Below, piece after piece: positions 19,142 to 29,070 of a DNA stretch of 64,000 bases. The notes below the pieces were generated by a model that saw only the letters and a program-made list of their open reading frames with translations, was not told the DNA's origin and ran no database searches. The first letter of the stretch is position 1, and each line of letters opens with the position of its first letter. Source of the stretch: Diploptera punctata (Eukaryota; Arthropoda; Insecta; Blattodea; Blaberidae); the NCBI GenBank assembly GCA_030220185.1, contig JASPKZ010007543.1, positions 107,001 to 171,000 on the forward strand. Reading direction: 5' to 3'. A program made the translations under genes and the position numbers.

Positions 19142-19880
19142 TCTACTCCTAAATAAATGTTAATGTGTTTTTTACCACCAGCCGTGCGCTGTTATGCTTG
19201 ACCGGGAATCTGCTTATCCCGATCTTCTTGGCATTAATGAAAGACAAAAATGGTTATTGTGAGTTATACATAGAAGATAAACAAATGCTGTCGCGGACTT
19301 TTTTGTAGAGTTTGTTTTTAGATATTCAATTCTGTGTACATTAATTTGGTGTATTTGTTATGGTTTAGGCAGCGTAAGCCATTTAAACGTCAAAATAGGG
19401 ACTTTATTTCACGTTTTTCACTTCAAAGGGTAATTTTTAAGGGTGAAGGGGTTGAGTATTACAACTCTTTTATGTTCTATGTTCATCCCCGGAATCTCCT
19501 GAACATTTTTCAAAAAGTCTTACCTCAATCGGGTGAACGGTATGGAAGAGCACGCTTGCCCGGGAATCTACTTATCCCGATCTTCTTGGCATCAATGAAA
19601 AGACAAAAGTGGTTATTGGGAGTTATCCGTAAAAGATAAACATATGCTACTGGGGACTTTTTTGTAGAGTTTTTTGAGATATTCAATTCTGTGTACATTA
19701 ATTTGGTGTATTTGGTATGGTTTAGGCAGCGTAAGCCATTTAAGAGTCAAAATAGGGCCTTTATTTCACGTTTTTCAGTACAAAGGGTGATTTATAAGGG
19801 TGAAGGGGTTGAATATCACAACTCTCTTATATCCTATATTCATCCCTGGAATCTCCTGAACATTTTACAAAAAACCCGAT
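19142..19880 (+). repeat. Two tandem ~358-bp repeat units
   Basis: CTTGxCCGGGAATCTxCTTAT starts at 19197 and again at 19555, a period of 358 bp. Both units contain GTTTAGGCAGCGTAAGCCAT and GGGTGAAGGGGTTGA. The second ends near 19885 with CGATATGGCCGCGCATAAAG. Small open frames read through each unit but contain no known motif and differ by indels. An inverted copy lies at 17163-17985. Confidence 0.8.
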
Positions 19881-19974
19881 CATAATCGGATCAACGATAT
19901 GGCCGCGCATAAAGTACGAACAAACAAACAGTTATACAAACAAACATTCATTTTTATATATAAGATTATTTTTA

Positions 19975-20120
19975 TCTTCCTTCACGAATTAGGTCTTTGC
20001 CTGTTCCAATCTCACATCTGCAGCCCAGCGTTTTCTTGGTCTTCCTACCGATCTTCGTCCTTCAGGATTATACATCAGTGTCATCTTTGATATCCTGTCC
20101 TCATGAAATTTACATGCAAC
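19975..20120 (-). pseudogene. LINE 3' end fragment
   Basis: The minus strand reads DRISKMTLMYNPEGRRSVGR, PRKRWAADVRLEQAKT-stop, the common LINE C-terminal motif. It is truncated to about 45 codons. Confidence 0.7.
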
Positions 20121-20169
20121 TTTTAAAGTCATTTTTATATAGTGAACAGATAATCTGTACTGAAAACAT

Positions 20170-20710
20170 GTACTTGTATGGAAATACAATAGGAAGTAAA
20201 TTAATATGAGGTTAATACATGAGTTTGGTCTGTATACTTCTTACCTCATTAGTTGTTTGTATAAGACATATATTTCAAAGCATGTTTGTTACATCTTCAG
20301 TTGTTAGAGGCCTTTTTTCTGCTTTTATTTTGTTTTAATTTTAGGAACTTTTTAACTGCCCCTTTTAAATTTGAAAAGTTATTAAATTTTGAAAATTGAA
20401 GGCCGCCATTTTGTAAATCGGTTATATTCGTAAAAATCAAATTCTGTATTTATTCTTGCCCAGACTTAAGTCTCTGATTTATTTGAAAATACAATATGAA
20501 GTAACATTATGAAGTTTTACTTAATGAACCGTTTGGTTTGTATTCTTCTTACCTCATATAGTTGTTTCAAGGCATGTTTGTCCATCTTCAGTTACTACAG
20601 AGTCTGTGCCAACTGAAGATGGAGCAAACATACTTTGTAAAATATAAGGTAAGAAGAATTTAGACCAAACTCATTTATTATGAATTTGCATATTTGTGCT
20701 ATTTGAATGG
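20170..20710. repeat. Penelope-like inverted terminal relics
   Basis: The block TTTGGT.TGTATTCTTCTTACC…GTCCATCTTCAGTTACTAC at 20515-20595 is followed by its inverted copy (GCCAACTGAAGATGG…GGTAAGAAGAATTTAGACC) at 20606-20680. A direct related copy lies at 20225-20310. The arrangement mimics the inverted pseudo-LTRs at 4963-5299. No coding sequence remains. Confidence 0.5.
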
Positions 20711-20711
20711 A

Positions 20712-20748
20712 AAAGAGGCGCTAACTGCCAGAATAAATAAAACACTAA

Positions 20749-20790
<42 letters not shown>
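20712..20790 (+). repeat. Minimal CR1-type LINE tail plus ATT microsatellite
   Basis: CTGCCAGAATAAATAAA followed by an (ATT)n tract matches the 3' terminus of the CR1/L2-group elements at 37373 and 62587. Confidence 0.5.
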
Positions 20791-20792
<2 letters not shown>

Positions 20793-20804
20793 ATCATATC
20801 ATCA

Positions 20805-21075
20805 TCATCATCACCATAGTACGTTCACGAATTTAGACCATTTGTTGACATGTTTTGGCCTCAAGAGAAACACTAACCAAAAGTCTTTTGAGTGGACGTC
20901 CTGGTCTTCTTCTTCCTGCAGGTTGATAGCTTAACATTTGTTTGGGTATCCTGTGATCTTCCATTCGATGAACATGTTGCATCCATCTTGACTTATAATC
21001 AGAAATTTTGTTTTATAAAAAGTTCCATGTTTAATTCTTCTAAGATGCCTTCATTTTTTATGATCTAGTAATGTG
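20805..21075 (-). pseudogene. LINE family E 3' end
   Basis: Matches 2092-2400 base by base over long words (GACCATTTGTTGACxTGTTT, CCAAAAGTCTTTTGAGTGGA), with an ATC-rich tail on the plus strand. The minus strand encodes the GRRRPGRPLKRLL-like C-terminus. Confidence 0.7.
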
Positions 21076-21091
21076 TATTATTATTGTTACT

Positions 21092-21134
<43 letters not shown>
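21076..21134. repeat. ATT microsatellite
   Basis: An interrupted (ATT)n tract preceding LINE family C. Confidence 0.9.
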
Positions 21135-21135
<1 letters not shown>

Positions 21136-21396
21136 GACATTATAGGAAAGAAAAGATTACAGTGGTATGGCCATATCAAAAGAATACCAGAGGAAAGATT
21201 GCCTAAAATTGCTATGGAATGGATCCCTATGGAAAGGAGGAAGAGAGGAAGACCGAAGAAAACTTGGATAAAAGGGGTACAAGCAACTATGAATATCAGA
21301 GGATTGGAGGAAGATCAATGAATGGACAGAGATGAATGGCGTTTGGTTTCCGGAAAACGGCGGCAGCTGCCATGATACCGGATGATGATGATGATG
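21135..21396 (+). pseudogene. LINE family C 3' end
   Basis: Encodes RLQWYGHIKRIPEERLPKIA then RRKRGRPKKTWIKGVQATMN, an in-frame TGA after EEDQ, and GGCGTTTGGTTTCCGG…CGGCAGCTGCCATGATACCG with a GAT tail. It is flanked on both sides by ATT tracts. Confidence 0.8.
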
Positions 21397-21446
21397 ATTA
21401 TTATTATTATTATTATTATTATTTTATTATTATTATTATTATTATG
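21397..21446. repeat. ATT microsatellite
   Basis: Continues the ATT tract after the family C copy. Confidence 0.9.
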
Positions 21447-21785
21447 AGGCAAGAATTTCAGGGAGGGATAAAGTCAGCAACAGCGCAATAAGGGAAATTG
21501 TGCAAGTTGAAAAAAAAAATAGAAAAAATGGAAGAAAAACGTTAGAAATGGTTTGGACACCTCATAAGAATGGAAGAAGAGAGAATACCAAAGAAAATTC
21601 TTGATTGGAAAGCTAATGGACGAAGTGGGAGAGGCAGACCTAGATGGAGTGAGGAGAAGTAAGGAAACTAGAGATTTGAGGGAAGAAGGTGCTTTAGACA
21701 GGAACCTCCGGCGACAAATCACTTTGGGGGGTTCAAGGAGAAACACTGTGTTGTGGGGCGTTCATAATAAAATAAATATTATTCA
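21447..21785 (+). pseudogene. LINE 3' end of a further family (G)
   Basis: Wording such as SNSAIREIV, a decayed WFGHLIRMEERIPKKI segment, GRSGRGRPRWSE and TRDLREEGALDRNLRRQITL followed by GVHNK is the C-terminus of an insect LINE reverse transcriptase. Frameshifts near 21520 and 21610 break it. No tail microsatellite is evident. Confidence 0.55.
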
Positions 21786-21827
21786 CTAAGACAGTTGAAG
21801 TCACGTTTTATAAGATTCTTGATTTGT

Positions 21828-21965
21828 TGCGTTGAGGTATTATTCAAAATTAAGGTATACAATTATGAAATATTTACCTAAAAGGTCCGTCTCCTCAACT
21901 TTATTAGTTATTTATCTGAAGCGCTTTCGGGACTAGTTCCATCATCAGCAGGATTCAAGACAGTT
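21828..21965 (-). mobile_element. Penelope-like terminal fragment
   Basis: Shares AGGTCCGTCTCCTCAACTT and GACTAGTxCCATCATCAGCAG with the element at 16466. The hammerhead-like core (21925-21948 on minus) has one base change in the stem (GGAAC against GTCCC). No coding part. Confidence 0.65.
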
Positions 21966-22439
21966 GTAATTAATTTATGAACGTATTTATGTATATATCT
22001 ATGCTGTTAGCATATGGAAGTGAATGCACTTGGAATTATTATTCGCATTGCTTGCTGAAGGCTTTCAATTATTATCTGCAAGCGGATTGACTTATTATTT
22101 ATGTCATTTCCCAAGTGTACTTCAATTTTTCTGCCAGAAAAAAAAATGTGCAAAGAGCATGCGTATAAAAAAGGTGAATGCGCTTGTAGTTTGATGACAG
22201 GTGGACACGGGGAATCAACCACTGCGACTTGTTACCTTGACTGATGAACTTCTACGTTAATTACCTGCAGCAGCCCCCCCCACCCGCACTACCTGCGCCA
22301 CACCCTCTGACATAGGTCTTACAAGATTTGGAAAAATGCATGTAATTCATGGAACATGGCTCTAGTAAAAAAAAAAACCACGAAATTAAGTCAATACCCT
22401 AACGAGAAATAAACAAAATCATCAGATAAAAAGTCGAAG
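21966..22439. other. Unassigned stretch
   Basis: No supported gene. A C-rich run sits near 22275. Nothing shared with other parts of the window. Confidence 0.35.
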
Positions 22440-22990
22440 TCAACAACATGATGATGATGATGATCATCATCATCATCAACATCATCATCACTCCAGGAAT
22501 TAGACAATTGCCCGTTCCGACTTCATGATGCATCAGCCCAACGTCTTCTAGGTCTTCCAACATCACGTCTTCCTCTTGCTTGATAATTTCTTGCTAACAA
22601 TGGATATCTCTCCTTACTCATTCCATCCATGTGATCAATCCATTTCTGTCTGTAATTCGTGACCTTATCCAATAAAGGCTGTACTTTCAATTCTTCTCTT
22701 ATATCCTCATTTCTTATTCTATCAAGTCTTGTACATCCTTTTACTTGTCTTAGGAACCTCATCTCCGCCGTCTGTATTCTATCCTTCTGTTTTTTCACTG
22801 GAGCCCAAGTTTCACATCCATACAATATTATGGGAACCGCCATAACATTATACATTTTTATCTTGGTTTCTTTTCTAATTTTATTTTTGAATGTTCTCTG
22901 TATTGTTCCACACACGGTCTGAAATTTATTTATTTTGGAGTCAATATCTCTTTCCACATTGTAGCCAACATCACAGCCCAAATATGATCA
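22440..22990 (-). pseudogene. LINE reverse transcriptase C-terminal region, 152 open codons
   Basis: The minus strand stays open from 22981 to 22523. Residues: GCDVGYNVERDIDSKINKFQ, then VPIILYGCETWAPVKKQKD (the thumb YG.ETW motif), AEMRFLRQVKGCTRLDR, RNEDIREELKVQPL, RQKWIDHMDGMSKERYPLLA, and GRRDVGRPRRRWADAS. The ATC-rich tail (GAT on minus) lies at 22447-22495. It is 5'-truncated: no YADD box and no endonuclease. The preserved frame suggests a younger insertion than its relatives at 47850 and 58202. Confidence 0.8.
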
Positions 22991-23010
22991 GAAATATAAA
23001 TTAAAGTCAA

Positions 23011-23497
23011 TATTCTGTCTGCTTGTGTGCGAAACATGGACTCTTACTTTAAGGGAGGAAAGGAGATTACGAGTATTTGAGAATAAAGTTCTTAGGAAAA
23101 TTTTTGGACCAAAGAGAGATGAAGAGACAGGTGAATGGAGAAGACTACATAACAATGAACTACATGGTCTTTATAGGAAGCCAGATATAATAAGAACAGT
23201 TAAGTCCCGTAGACTGCGATGGGCAGGACATGTTGCGCGTATGGGGAATGAAAGACGTGCATGGAAACTTCTTGTAGGAAAGCCAGAAGGAAAACGCCCA
23301 GTTGGTAGACCAAAAATGAGGTGGGAGAACAACATTAACTATGATTTGAGGGAAGTAGATTATACAGGGAATGATTGGAAAGCATTAGCTCAGGATAGGG
23401 ATGTATGGAGAGCTTATGTCCGTGCGGCCATGAACCTACGGGTTCGATAGTGCCAGTGAGTAAGTAAGTAAGTAAGTAAGTATTCTGTCTGCTTGTG
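23011..23497 (+). mobile_element. Young 5'-truncated RTE insertion with 17-bp target-site duplication
   Basis: The word TATTCTGTCTGCTTGTG occurs at 23011-23027 and 23481-23497, immediately outside the RTE 3' fragment and its (AGTA)n tail. This perfect duplication marks target-primed reverse transcription and fixes the inserted segment as 23028-23480. Confidence 0.95.
23028..23450 (+). pseudogene. RTE reverse transcriptase C-terminal fragment, open frame
   Basis: Open from CETWTLTLREERRLRVF to MNLRVR-stop, about 140 codons, without frameshift or internal stop. It matches residues from about 873 of the 1012-codon element at 29071-32109 almost residue for residue. It lacks the polymerase and endonuclease domains because reverse transcription stopped early. 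There is no promoter or start of its own, so it is probably not expressed. Confidence 0.9.
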
Positions 23498-24045
23498 AAT
23501 TTATACAATTTTACCCAAAAACATAAACACGCACGATATCAAATACTTTTTGTTTATTTTACTTCTGTTTATGTCAAAACTAAATAACTTTGTTAACATT
23601 TTTTTTTGTATTTGCTCTCTGAGAAGATTAATACATGTTTTCTGGTCTCTCGTTTCTGAAATGATAATGCTAATGAATTTAAAAAGAAATCAAAGAGAAC
23701 CAATAAATATAAATAATTTGAAAAATGAAACCCTAAGAATAAGATTTGACTTGATTTTATGAAGGAATTAATATAGACGCGTCACACGTTGTAAAGTTTA
23801 GCCCTTTTTTTTACTGTACGGCGACGCTTCTGACATAAGTGGTCTTCCAGCGTCGCTAGCTATTCAATGCTGATGGCAAGAAGCGTCGCTAGCAAATAAA
23901 AAAGTGGAAGCCGGTTTCCGAATGGGTACAAGGATACAGTTCTTATTTTTAAAATCTAGTTATGGAAAACCACACCTGTCAGAGGTTTATTTCAATATTT
24001 TGCTATCTGAGTTAATCGCACCAAATGAAGGCTAATACCTTATAC
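23498..24045. other. Unassigned stretch
   Basis: AT-rich. The phrase AGCGTCGCTAGC occurs twice near 23850-23895, about 35 bp apart. No gene recognised. Confidence 0.35.
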
Positions 24046-24520
24046 AAGTTATAGAAACGGCACGTACAGTAGTGTACAAAGTGTAATTTAATAATAAGAA
24101 CACCTTCCCTCTTAGCTGCAGCCAATTTTAAACTTGTTAAAATATTTATGTTTTTAATTTGCTGCATTTCCAGGACCACGACGAGGACGTGAGGGATAGG
24201 ATATTCCTGCTGTTCCTTCGTGTAGTTTAATGCATTCACTATGTTAGGTCTTCTATTTGAATGCATCCTGAACTAATGAAGGAATGACAGGTATTTGGTC
24301 CCGTTAACGTTTTTATATAAAATCAATCGTTTTTTATAAAAACGTTTCACCAAAATCAAGTAACACTCACGTAGGGCTTTAGGTTTTAAAACCATCATGC
24401 AACTTCGCCTAATCGATATTCTCCGAAGAAAAAAACAAATAAAAATATTATGATAATAATTAGGTAAACAAATTTAGATTTTGTTACTTGATACTTGGTC
24501 CTATTTTTATAACTAAATAT
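24046..24520 (-). repeat. Unnamed dispersed repeat, copy 1
   Basis: Similar along its length to 46918-47385 (for example CCTTCCCTCTTAGCTGCAGC and TGCATTTCCAGGACCACGAC). The minus strand has a 60-80-codon frame conserved in both copies (KEQQEYPIPxVLVVVLEMQQ, KLAAAKREGVL), so it may descend from a protein-coding element. I do not recognise the protein. Both copies carry a hairpin (AACGTTTTTATATAAAA / TTTTATA.GAAAACGTT) near their middle. Confidence 0.65.
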
Positions 24521-24544
24521 CTAAATAACTAATTGAACACGTCC

Positions 24545-24750
24545 CTATGTTCGAACCTCTGCAATGGATCACCAGAAGTAGTTCCTCCCGGATTAGAATT
24601 GGGGATTATTTTACCTCCGTATAATTTTATACTAGTGGGACCAATGTCTGTGTTTCTTGACGGTTGCATTTTTACTGTCAGAGATCGTCACTCTTTCAAA
24701 CAATGTGCATTCTTCGTTTGACGCATCACCTTCAACTGTCAGCATAGCTA
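24545..24750 (-). pseudogene. RTE-type LINE 5' end, diverged
   Basis: Corresponds to 32010-32225 of the intact RTE element: GTTCCTCCCGGATTAGAATT, TCTTGACGGTTGCATTTTTAC and GATCGTCACTCTTTCAAAC are mutated versions of its 5' region. This is a fragment of the 5' untranslated/ORF start region with nothing of the enzymatic domains. Confidence 0.75.
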
Positions 24751-24947
24751 ACATTTTCCAAAGCAAAGCTAATTTTTTAGTAAATTACTTTATTGAGATG
24801 AAGAGTGGACACTTGTAGATATTAATTATCTACTTTACCGGGATTGGTAAACGGTATCATTCATCTCAGTAGGCCTACTGTTGTAGGAACTAATATGCAT
24901 ACTGCATGTACAGTACATAGAAAATTCTTCTATGTGATTTGTACATA

Positions 24948-24976
24948 ATAACAACAACAACAACAACAACAACAAC

Positions 24977-25037
<61 letters not shown>
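24948..25037. repeat. ACA/ATA trinucleotide microsatellite
   Basis: (ACA)n changes to (ATA)n. The long poly-Ile/Leu frames over it are translation artefacts. Confidence 0.95.
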
Positions 25038-26310
25038 GGCCTAATAATAATAAAGTTTGTTGCCGTTGCACGTGACCCAAGAAGAATTGCAGGTGTTTTG
25101 AAGGCTAATTTTGGTTCTATACAATATCATTGGATGTTTTGAAGGTGTTTCTATTATTTTGCCTACCCTTGTGTACAGTGTTTACTTATTTACTATTGCT
25201 CCATGTTGTAACAGACTAAGAAGACACTTGGTCTACCAGACGGTTCACGTCCACATGTGTTAATCACAGATGTGCTCGTATAGGGGTGACATATGGTTGG
25301 CATCGCGGGTCCCCCAGTGGTTATAGTTGGTTTTCTCAACCTGAAACCAGTACTTATTATAGTTGTCAAAGTGCTCACGATGCTGGATAGGCACCGGTCA
25401 CGTGCTGCCAGAAATTATATGAACAAATGTTCCTTTACATGATCTCGAACCAGCGCTAGTTCAGTAGCACTGCATCAAGGCATGATGCCTTAAACCATTC
25501 GGCAACGGTGTAGGGATCTATATTACTTAATTAAAATGTGTAAATACCTGCAAATATCAATTCACTACCACATATAAATTGGTAAACAGACTTTTTCTAC
25601 AGTGTACCGTGTAGGAACCAAGATACATTCTTCAAGTACAATATAGGCCTATATGAAATTATTTTCTGTGAATTGCACATACTAAATACAAAATAGTCTT
25701 GTCTTTTCCCATGATCCAAGGATAATTGTAGGTGTTTTAAAGACTAAAGCTGGACCTACATAATATTAATGAAGATTGGTAGAAGTTTTCATTATTTTGT
25801 CTCCACTGCATATAGATTTATTTAATTGTCAATTTTATTTATTTATTTATTTATTTATTTATCTTTAATAATATCATGAAATGGCGAATGTTATGAAATG
25901 TATCTTGAAAATGATTCCAAATGAGAATTTACGTCGACAATAATTGAGAAAACTGAGATATTAACACGGGAGTTGAACGTGGTACGTTTCTAAAACGCTA
26001 CCGCTTGAATCAACTAGCTGCTTTTTTAAAAGCGCTATATAGTTGTCAGTTTATGTTTAAAACAAAAGATTGGCATATTAATAAACATACTTCCCGCTCT
26101 AATAAATGAATGTAGCGGCATTTGTTAGCGTTCTCGCACATAGATGGCACAACAATAGCTTATGTTACTAAAATAATTTAAATTATTATAAAATATAAAA
26201 TATACACATACTGCATTAATTATCCTCTAATTATATAATACAAATACACATTTTGTATTAATAGAAATGCTTAAAAGCTACTATGATACACTACAGAATT
26301 TCAAACTTGA
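25038..26310. other. Unassigned stretch with one tRNA-like element
   Basis: No protein gene seen in about 1.3 kb. The word ATTTATTTATTTATTT lies at about 25840. The tRNA-like feature at 25433-25512 is listed separately. Confidence 0.35.
25433..25512 (-). ncRNA. tRNA-Leu/Ser-like sequence, probably pseudogene or SINE head
   Basis: The minus strand reads CCGTTGCCGAATGGTTTAAGGC, a near-consensus A-box region of class II tRNAs, and GCTGGTTCGAGATC as B box about 45 bp later. Acceptor-stem halves do not pair convincingly and no anticodon can be assigned. Confidence 0.45.
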
Positions 26311-26316
26311 TACTCC

Positions 26317-27330
26317 CTATGAATAATCTAAGAGTTAATTTTTGTTTGCCATGTTTACTACATGATGCCCGTGTTGGGTTCCGGTTCCAGCAAGTGTATG
26401 TCCGATAACGGAGTATACTAATTTTTGAACTCGATTTTCAGTTGCTGCTGTAAAATCGACATATATGTATGATATCATAGGACAACTTAATTTTTCTACA
26501 ATTTAACCAATAATAAAATAAGTATTGATACTACTGCTGTGAGCTATTTATTAACCCATATTTGCCGGATGATAATCCTGTTGTTTTAGGACAAATCTTA
26601 TGAAACAGGTAATACAATTTTTACTATCACAGTATCGGGAAGTTCATATTTTAATTGCATTAATTAGGTTATCGTTTTATAAATTATTTTCACATTCGTT
26701 TACAGCTGTTCACAGGGCCTGATGTCTTAAACCTATTTTTAAATTTAATTTTTAAATTCTCACTTGAAAATTAATTGAGTTTTAACTGTGGATTCAAAGA
26801 ATATTTTATGCTCGTGCATTAAAATATATTGTTTTATTTATTTTCAGTTGCTGCTGTAAAATCGACATATATGTATGATATCATAGGACAGTTTAATTTT
26901 TCTACAATTTAACCAATAATAAAATAAGTATTGATACTACTGCTGTGAGCTATTTATTAACCCATATTTGCCGGATGATAATCCTGTTGTTTTAGGACAA
27001 ATCTTATGAAACAGGTAATACAATTTTTACTATCACAGTATCGGGAAGTTCATATTTTAATTGCATTAATTAGGTTATCGTTTTATAAATTATTTTCACA
27101 TTCGTTTACAGCTGTTCACAGGGCCTGATGTCTTAAACTTATTTTTAAAATTAATTTTTAAATTCTCACTTGAAAATTAATTGAGTTTTAACTGTGGATT
27201 CAAAGAATATTTTATGCTCGTGCATTAAAATATATTGTTTTATTTATATTTGTAGGCTATTATTTATAATATTGCTCTACTAAGATTATTTAAATTATCG
27301 TTTTCATTAAACAGCTACTTCCGGAGTCTG
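26317..27330 (+). repeat. SatR family repeat, copy A, with a 406-bp internal tandem duplication
   Basis: Begins CTCCCTATGAATAATCTAAG and shares most of its length with 32312-33040. A 406-bp segment starting TTTTCAGTTGCTGCTGTAAA occurs twice in tandem (26435-26840 and 26841-27246) with only a few differences (ACAACTT/ACAGTTT; a T/A in a poly-T/A stretch), so the duplication is recent or homogenised. No protein motif. It is the source family of the satellite at 33040-35990. Confidence 0.8.
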
Positions 27331-27876
27331 ATATCATACGAGTACAAGCAAACTTCTTCTTCTTCTTTTTTTTCAGTTGATGCTGATTTATTTTCGACAT
27401 AGATTTGACATATAATATTCAAATACTATTTTATATCCCTGCATTAAAATCTATATAGATATAACAATTGAATAGTTGCCCGAAAACAGATCTAACCCAT
27501 AAACAGCTGATCATGGCTTGACTAACTCCTTCTGCCGTTTTGGTACATATATATCACTATTCTCTTGAATACCAACTTTTAAAAATAAATAAAAAAGGTC
27601 TGGAAGAGAGCAGGGATAGTTTTACATGCACCGTGCCGTGTTATTCTCATATAGATCACTTATTCATTGAAAACTCAACTTTCGAATTATCATTTGTCGG
27701 ATCTGTTTTCGGGGCAGCTATTCAATTGGTGATCTTGCTGTTCTTAAGATTACTTATTTTAAACTAGTTCCTGACACTTGCTAAAGTTGACATCCAGAGA
27801 CGCACTCTGGCGAAACGTCGGGGAACTACAAGCCCCACGACCACGGCCTACAGCCCGAAAATCTTCTTCAAGATCA
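27331..27876. other. Unassigned stretch with hammerhead-like relic
   Basis: No gene recognised. Near 27792-27822 CCAGAG-ACGCA-CTCTGG is followed by CGAAACG, and preceded by TTGACAT where a hammerhead would have CTGATGA. It may be a decayed Penelope-type ribozyme. Confidence 0.35.
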
Positions 27877-28476
27877 TCTTACCTGTTCTTATTTATATAT
27901 TTCTATAAAGATAATCTAGCTCACTGTTTTGTAGTCTTCTCCATTTTCCTCTTGTTGATCTCTCTTTAGTCCAACATTTTTCTAAGAACTTCATTCTCAA
28001 ATATTTATTAATTTTGTCTCCTCCCTTAGAGCAAGAGTTCATTTTTGCATCCATGTAATGTACCTGGGGAGATAACAGTTTTATATATTTTAAGTTTGAT
28101 GTTTTCTTCTTGAGATTTTTAAACTTAAGTCCAGTGTGTGGATGTGAAGTGAAAACATGCATGTTATAAATAAGAGTACACGAACATTCATTCAACCATC
28201 TTGGAAATATCAAAACTCGATAACAAAAGAGTTTCCATAGATATCGTTTAATAATAGTGACGTATACATAACAATTACTAACAATGCGTATTACAAATAA
28301 TATTATCTACTGCCCAATAAATGACTTTATCGACTGTAGACCGTTTCTAGTTGAAGATGTACGGATTCAGTTATAAAATGTGGACAAATTATAAAGTTTT
28401 AATACGATATTAAGCTTGTGCCATAGAATGTCTGAACATCAAACCAACGATCTTCATCATTGAAAATAACTGGCGC
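27877..28476 (-). repeat. Duplicated segment containing an RTE relic, copy 1
   Basis: Matches 36726-37345 closely over about 600 bp. The first ~220 bp are a decayed minus-strand RTE 3' region (ACAGTTTTATATATTTTAAG and TCTCTCTTTAGTCCAA are RTE words). The rest (CAACCATCTTGGAAATATCA … TTATCGACTGTAGACCG) is non-LINE sequence. So the pair is either a segmental duplication or two copies of a compound repeat. Confidence 0.75.
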
Positions 28477-28804
28477 TATCTATCCCGCTAGGGGCACGCC
28501 GTAGCGTAGTGGTTAAGGCACTACAAGCCGGAAGGTCGAGGGTTCAAGTCCCAATGGGGTCAGGATTTTTAAACTGACCCAAACCTTCTGGCGGCACTAT
28601 GGCCCTGGGGTCGATTCAGCCTCTAACGGAAATGAGTACCAGACGCTTGTTCTGGGGGTAAAGGCGGTCGTCACGCAGGGCTGACAACCCGGCTGACATC
28701 AAGTGCCGATTGTCCAGAAATAGTGGGAGCCTTAACCTCCTACTGCCCCAAGGGCCTCCTGAGGCCTGTCGTGGGATTACTTTACTTTTTTATCTATCCC
28801 GCTA
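28477..28804 (+). mobile_element. tRNA-derived SINE-2 with 14-bp target-site duplication, copy 1
   Basis: The SINE proper is 28491-28790. The head GCCGTAGCGTAGTGGTTAAG and AGGGTTCAAGTCCCAATG form A- and B-box regions. The body has CTTCTGGCGGCACTATGGCC and GAGCCTTAACCTCCTACTGC, ending TTACTTTACTTTTT. It is bounded by TATCTATCCCGCTA at 28477-28490 and 28791-28804. The family is also present at 44061-44367. Confidence 0.9.
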
Positions 28805-28984
28805 ACCTAAATTCCAGACCATGGGCAACCACAGGAAAAATTCCCTTTAAAGAAAAATTAGATTACCTGAACTTGTTAGAATATTCCCCTGTTTTACATG
28901 GACTTGTAACATTTTTCCCCTGTACACGATTTAAAGATATTGAAATATCTCTGGACTTGTCAGATTGTTGCCCAGTTCTGTGAA
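28805..28984. other. Unassigned flank of the RTE element
   Basis: Short stretch without a recognised feature between the SINE and the RTE tail. Confidence 0.4.
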
Positions 28985-28986
28985 CC

Positions 28987-29020
<34 letters not shown>

Positions 29021-29028
29021 TTTACTTA

Positions 29029-29060
<32 letters not shown>
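28985..29060. repeat. TTAC tetranucleotide tract (RTE tail)
   Basis: About 18 units of TTAC on plus (GTAA on minus), forming the 3' tail of the minus-strand RTE element. Every RTE copy here ends with a shorter version. Confidence 0.95.
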
Positions 29061-29062
<2 letters not shown>

Positions 29063-29070
29063 CACTGGCA

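Noticed and set aside
24835..25142. Open frames made of poly-Leu, poly-Ile or poly-Thr
   Set aside because: Direct translations of the ACA/ATA microsatellite. The same applies to the poly-Ile, poly-Lys and poly-Leu frames at 7876-8079, 10494-10757, 17604-17912 and 62274-62645.
27540..27767. 75-codon plus-strand frame with a hydrophobic C-terminus
   Set aside because: No start context, splice sites or similarity that I recognise; a chance frame of this length is expected in this much sequence.
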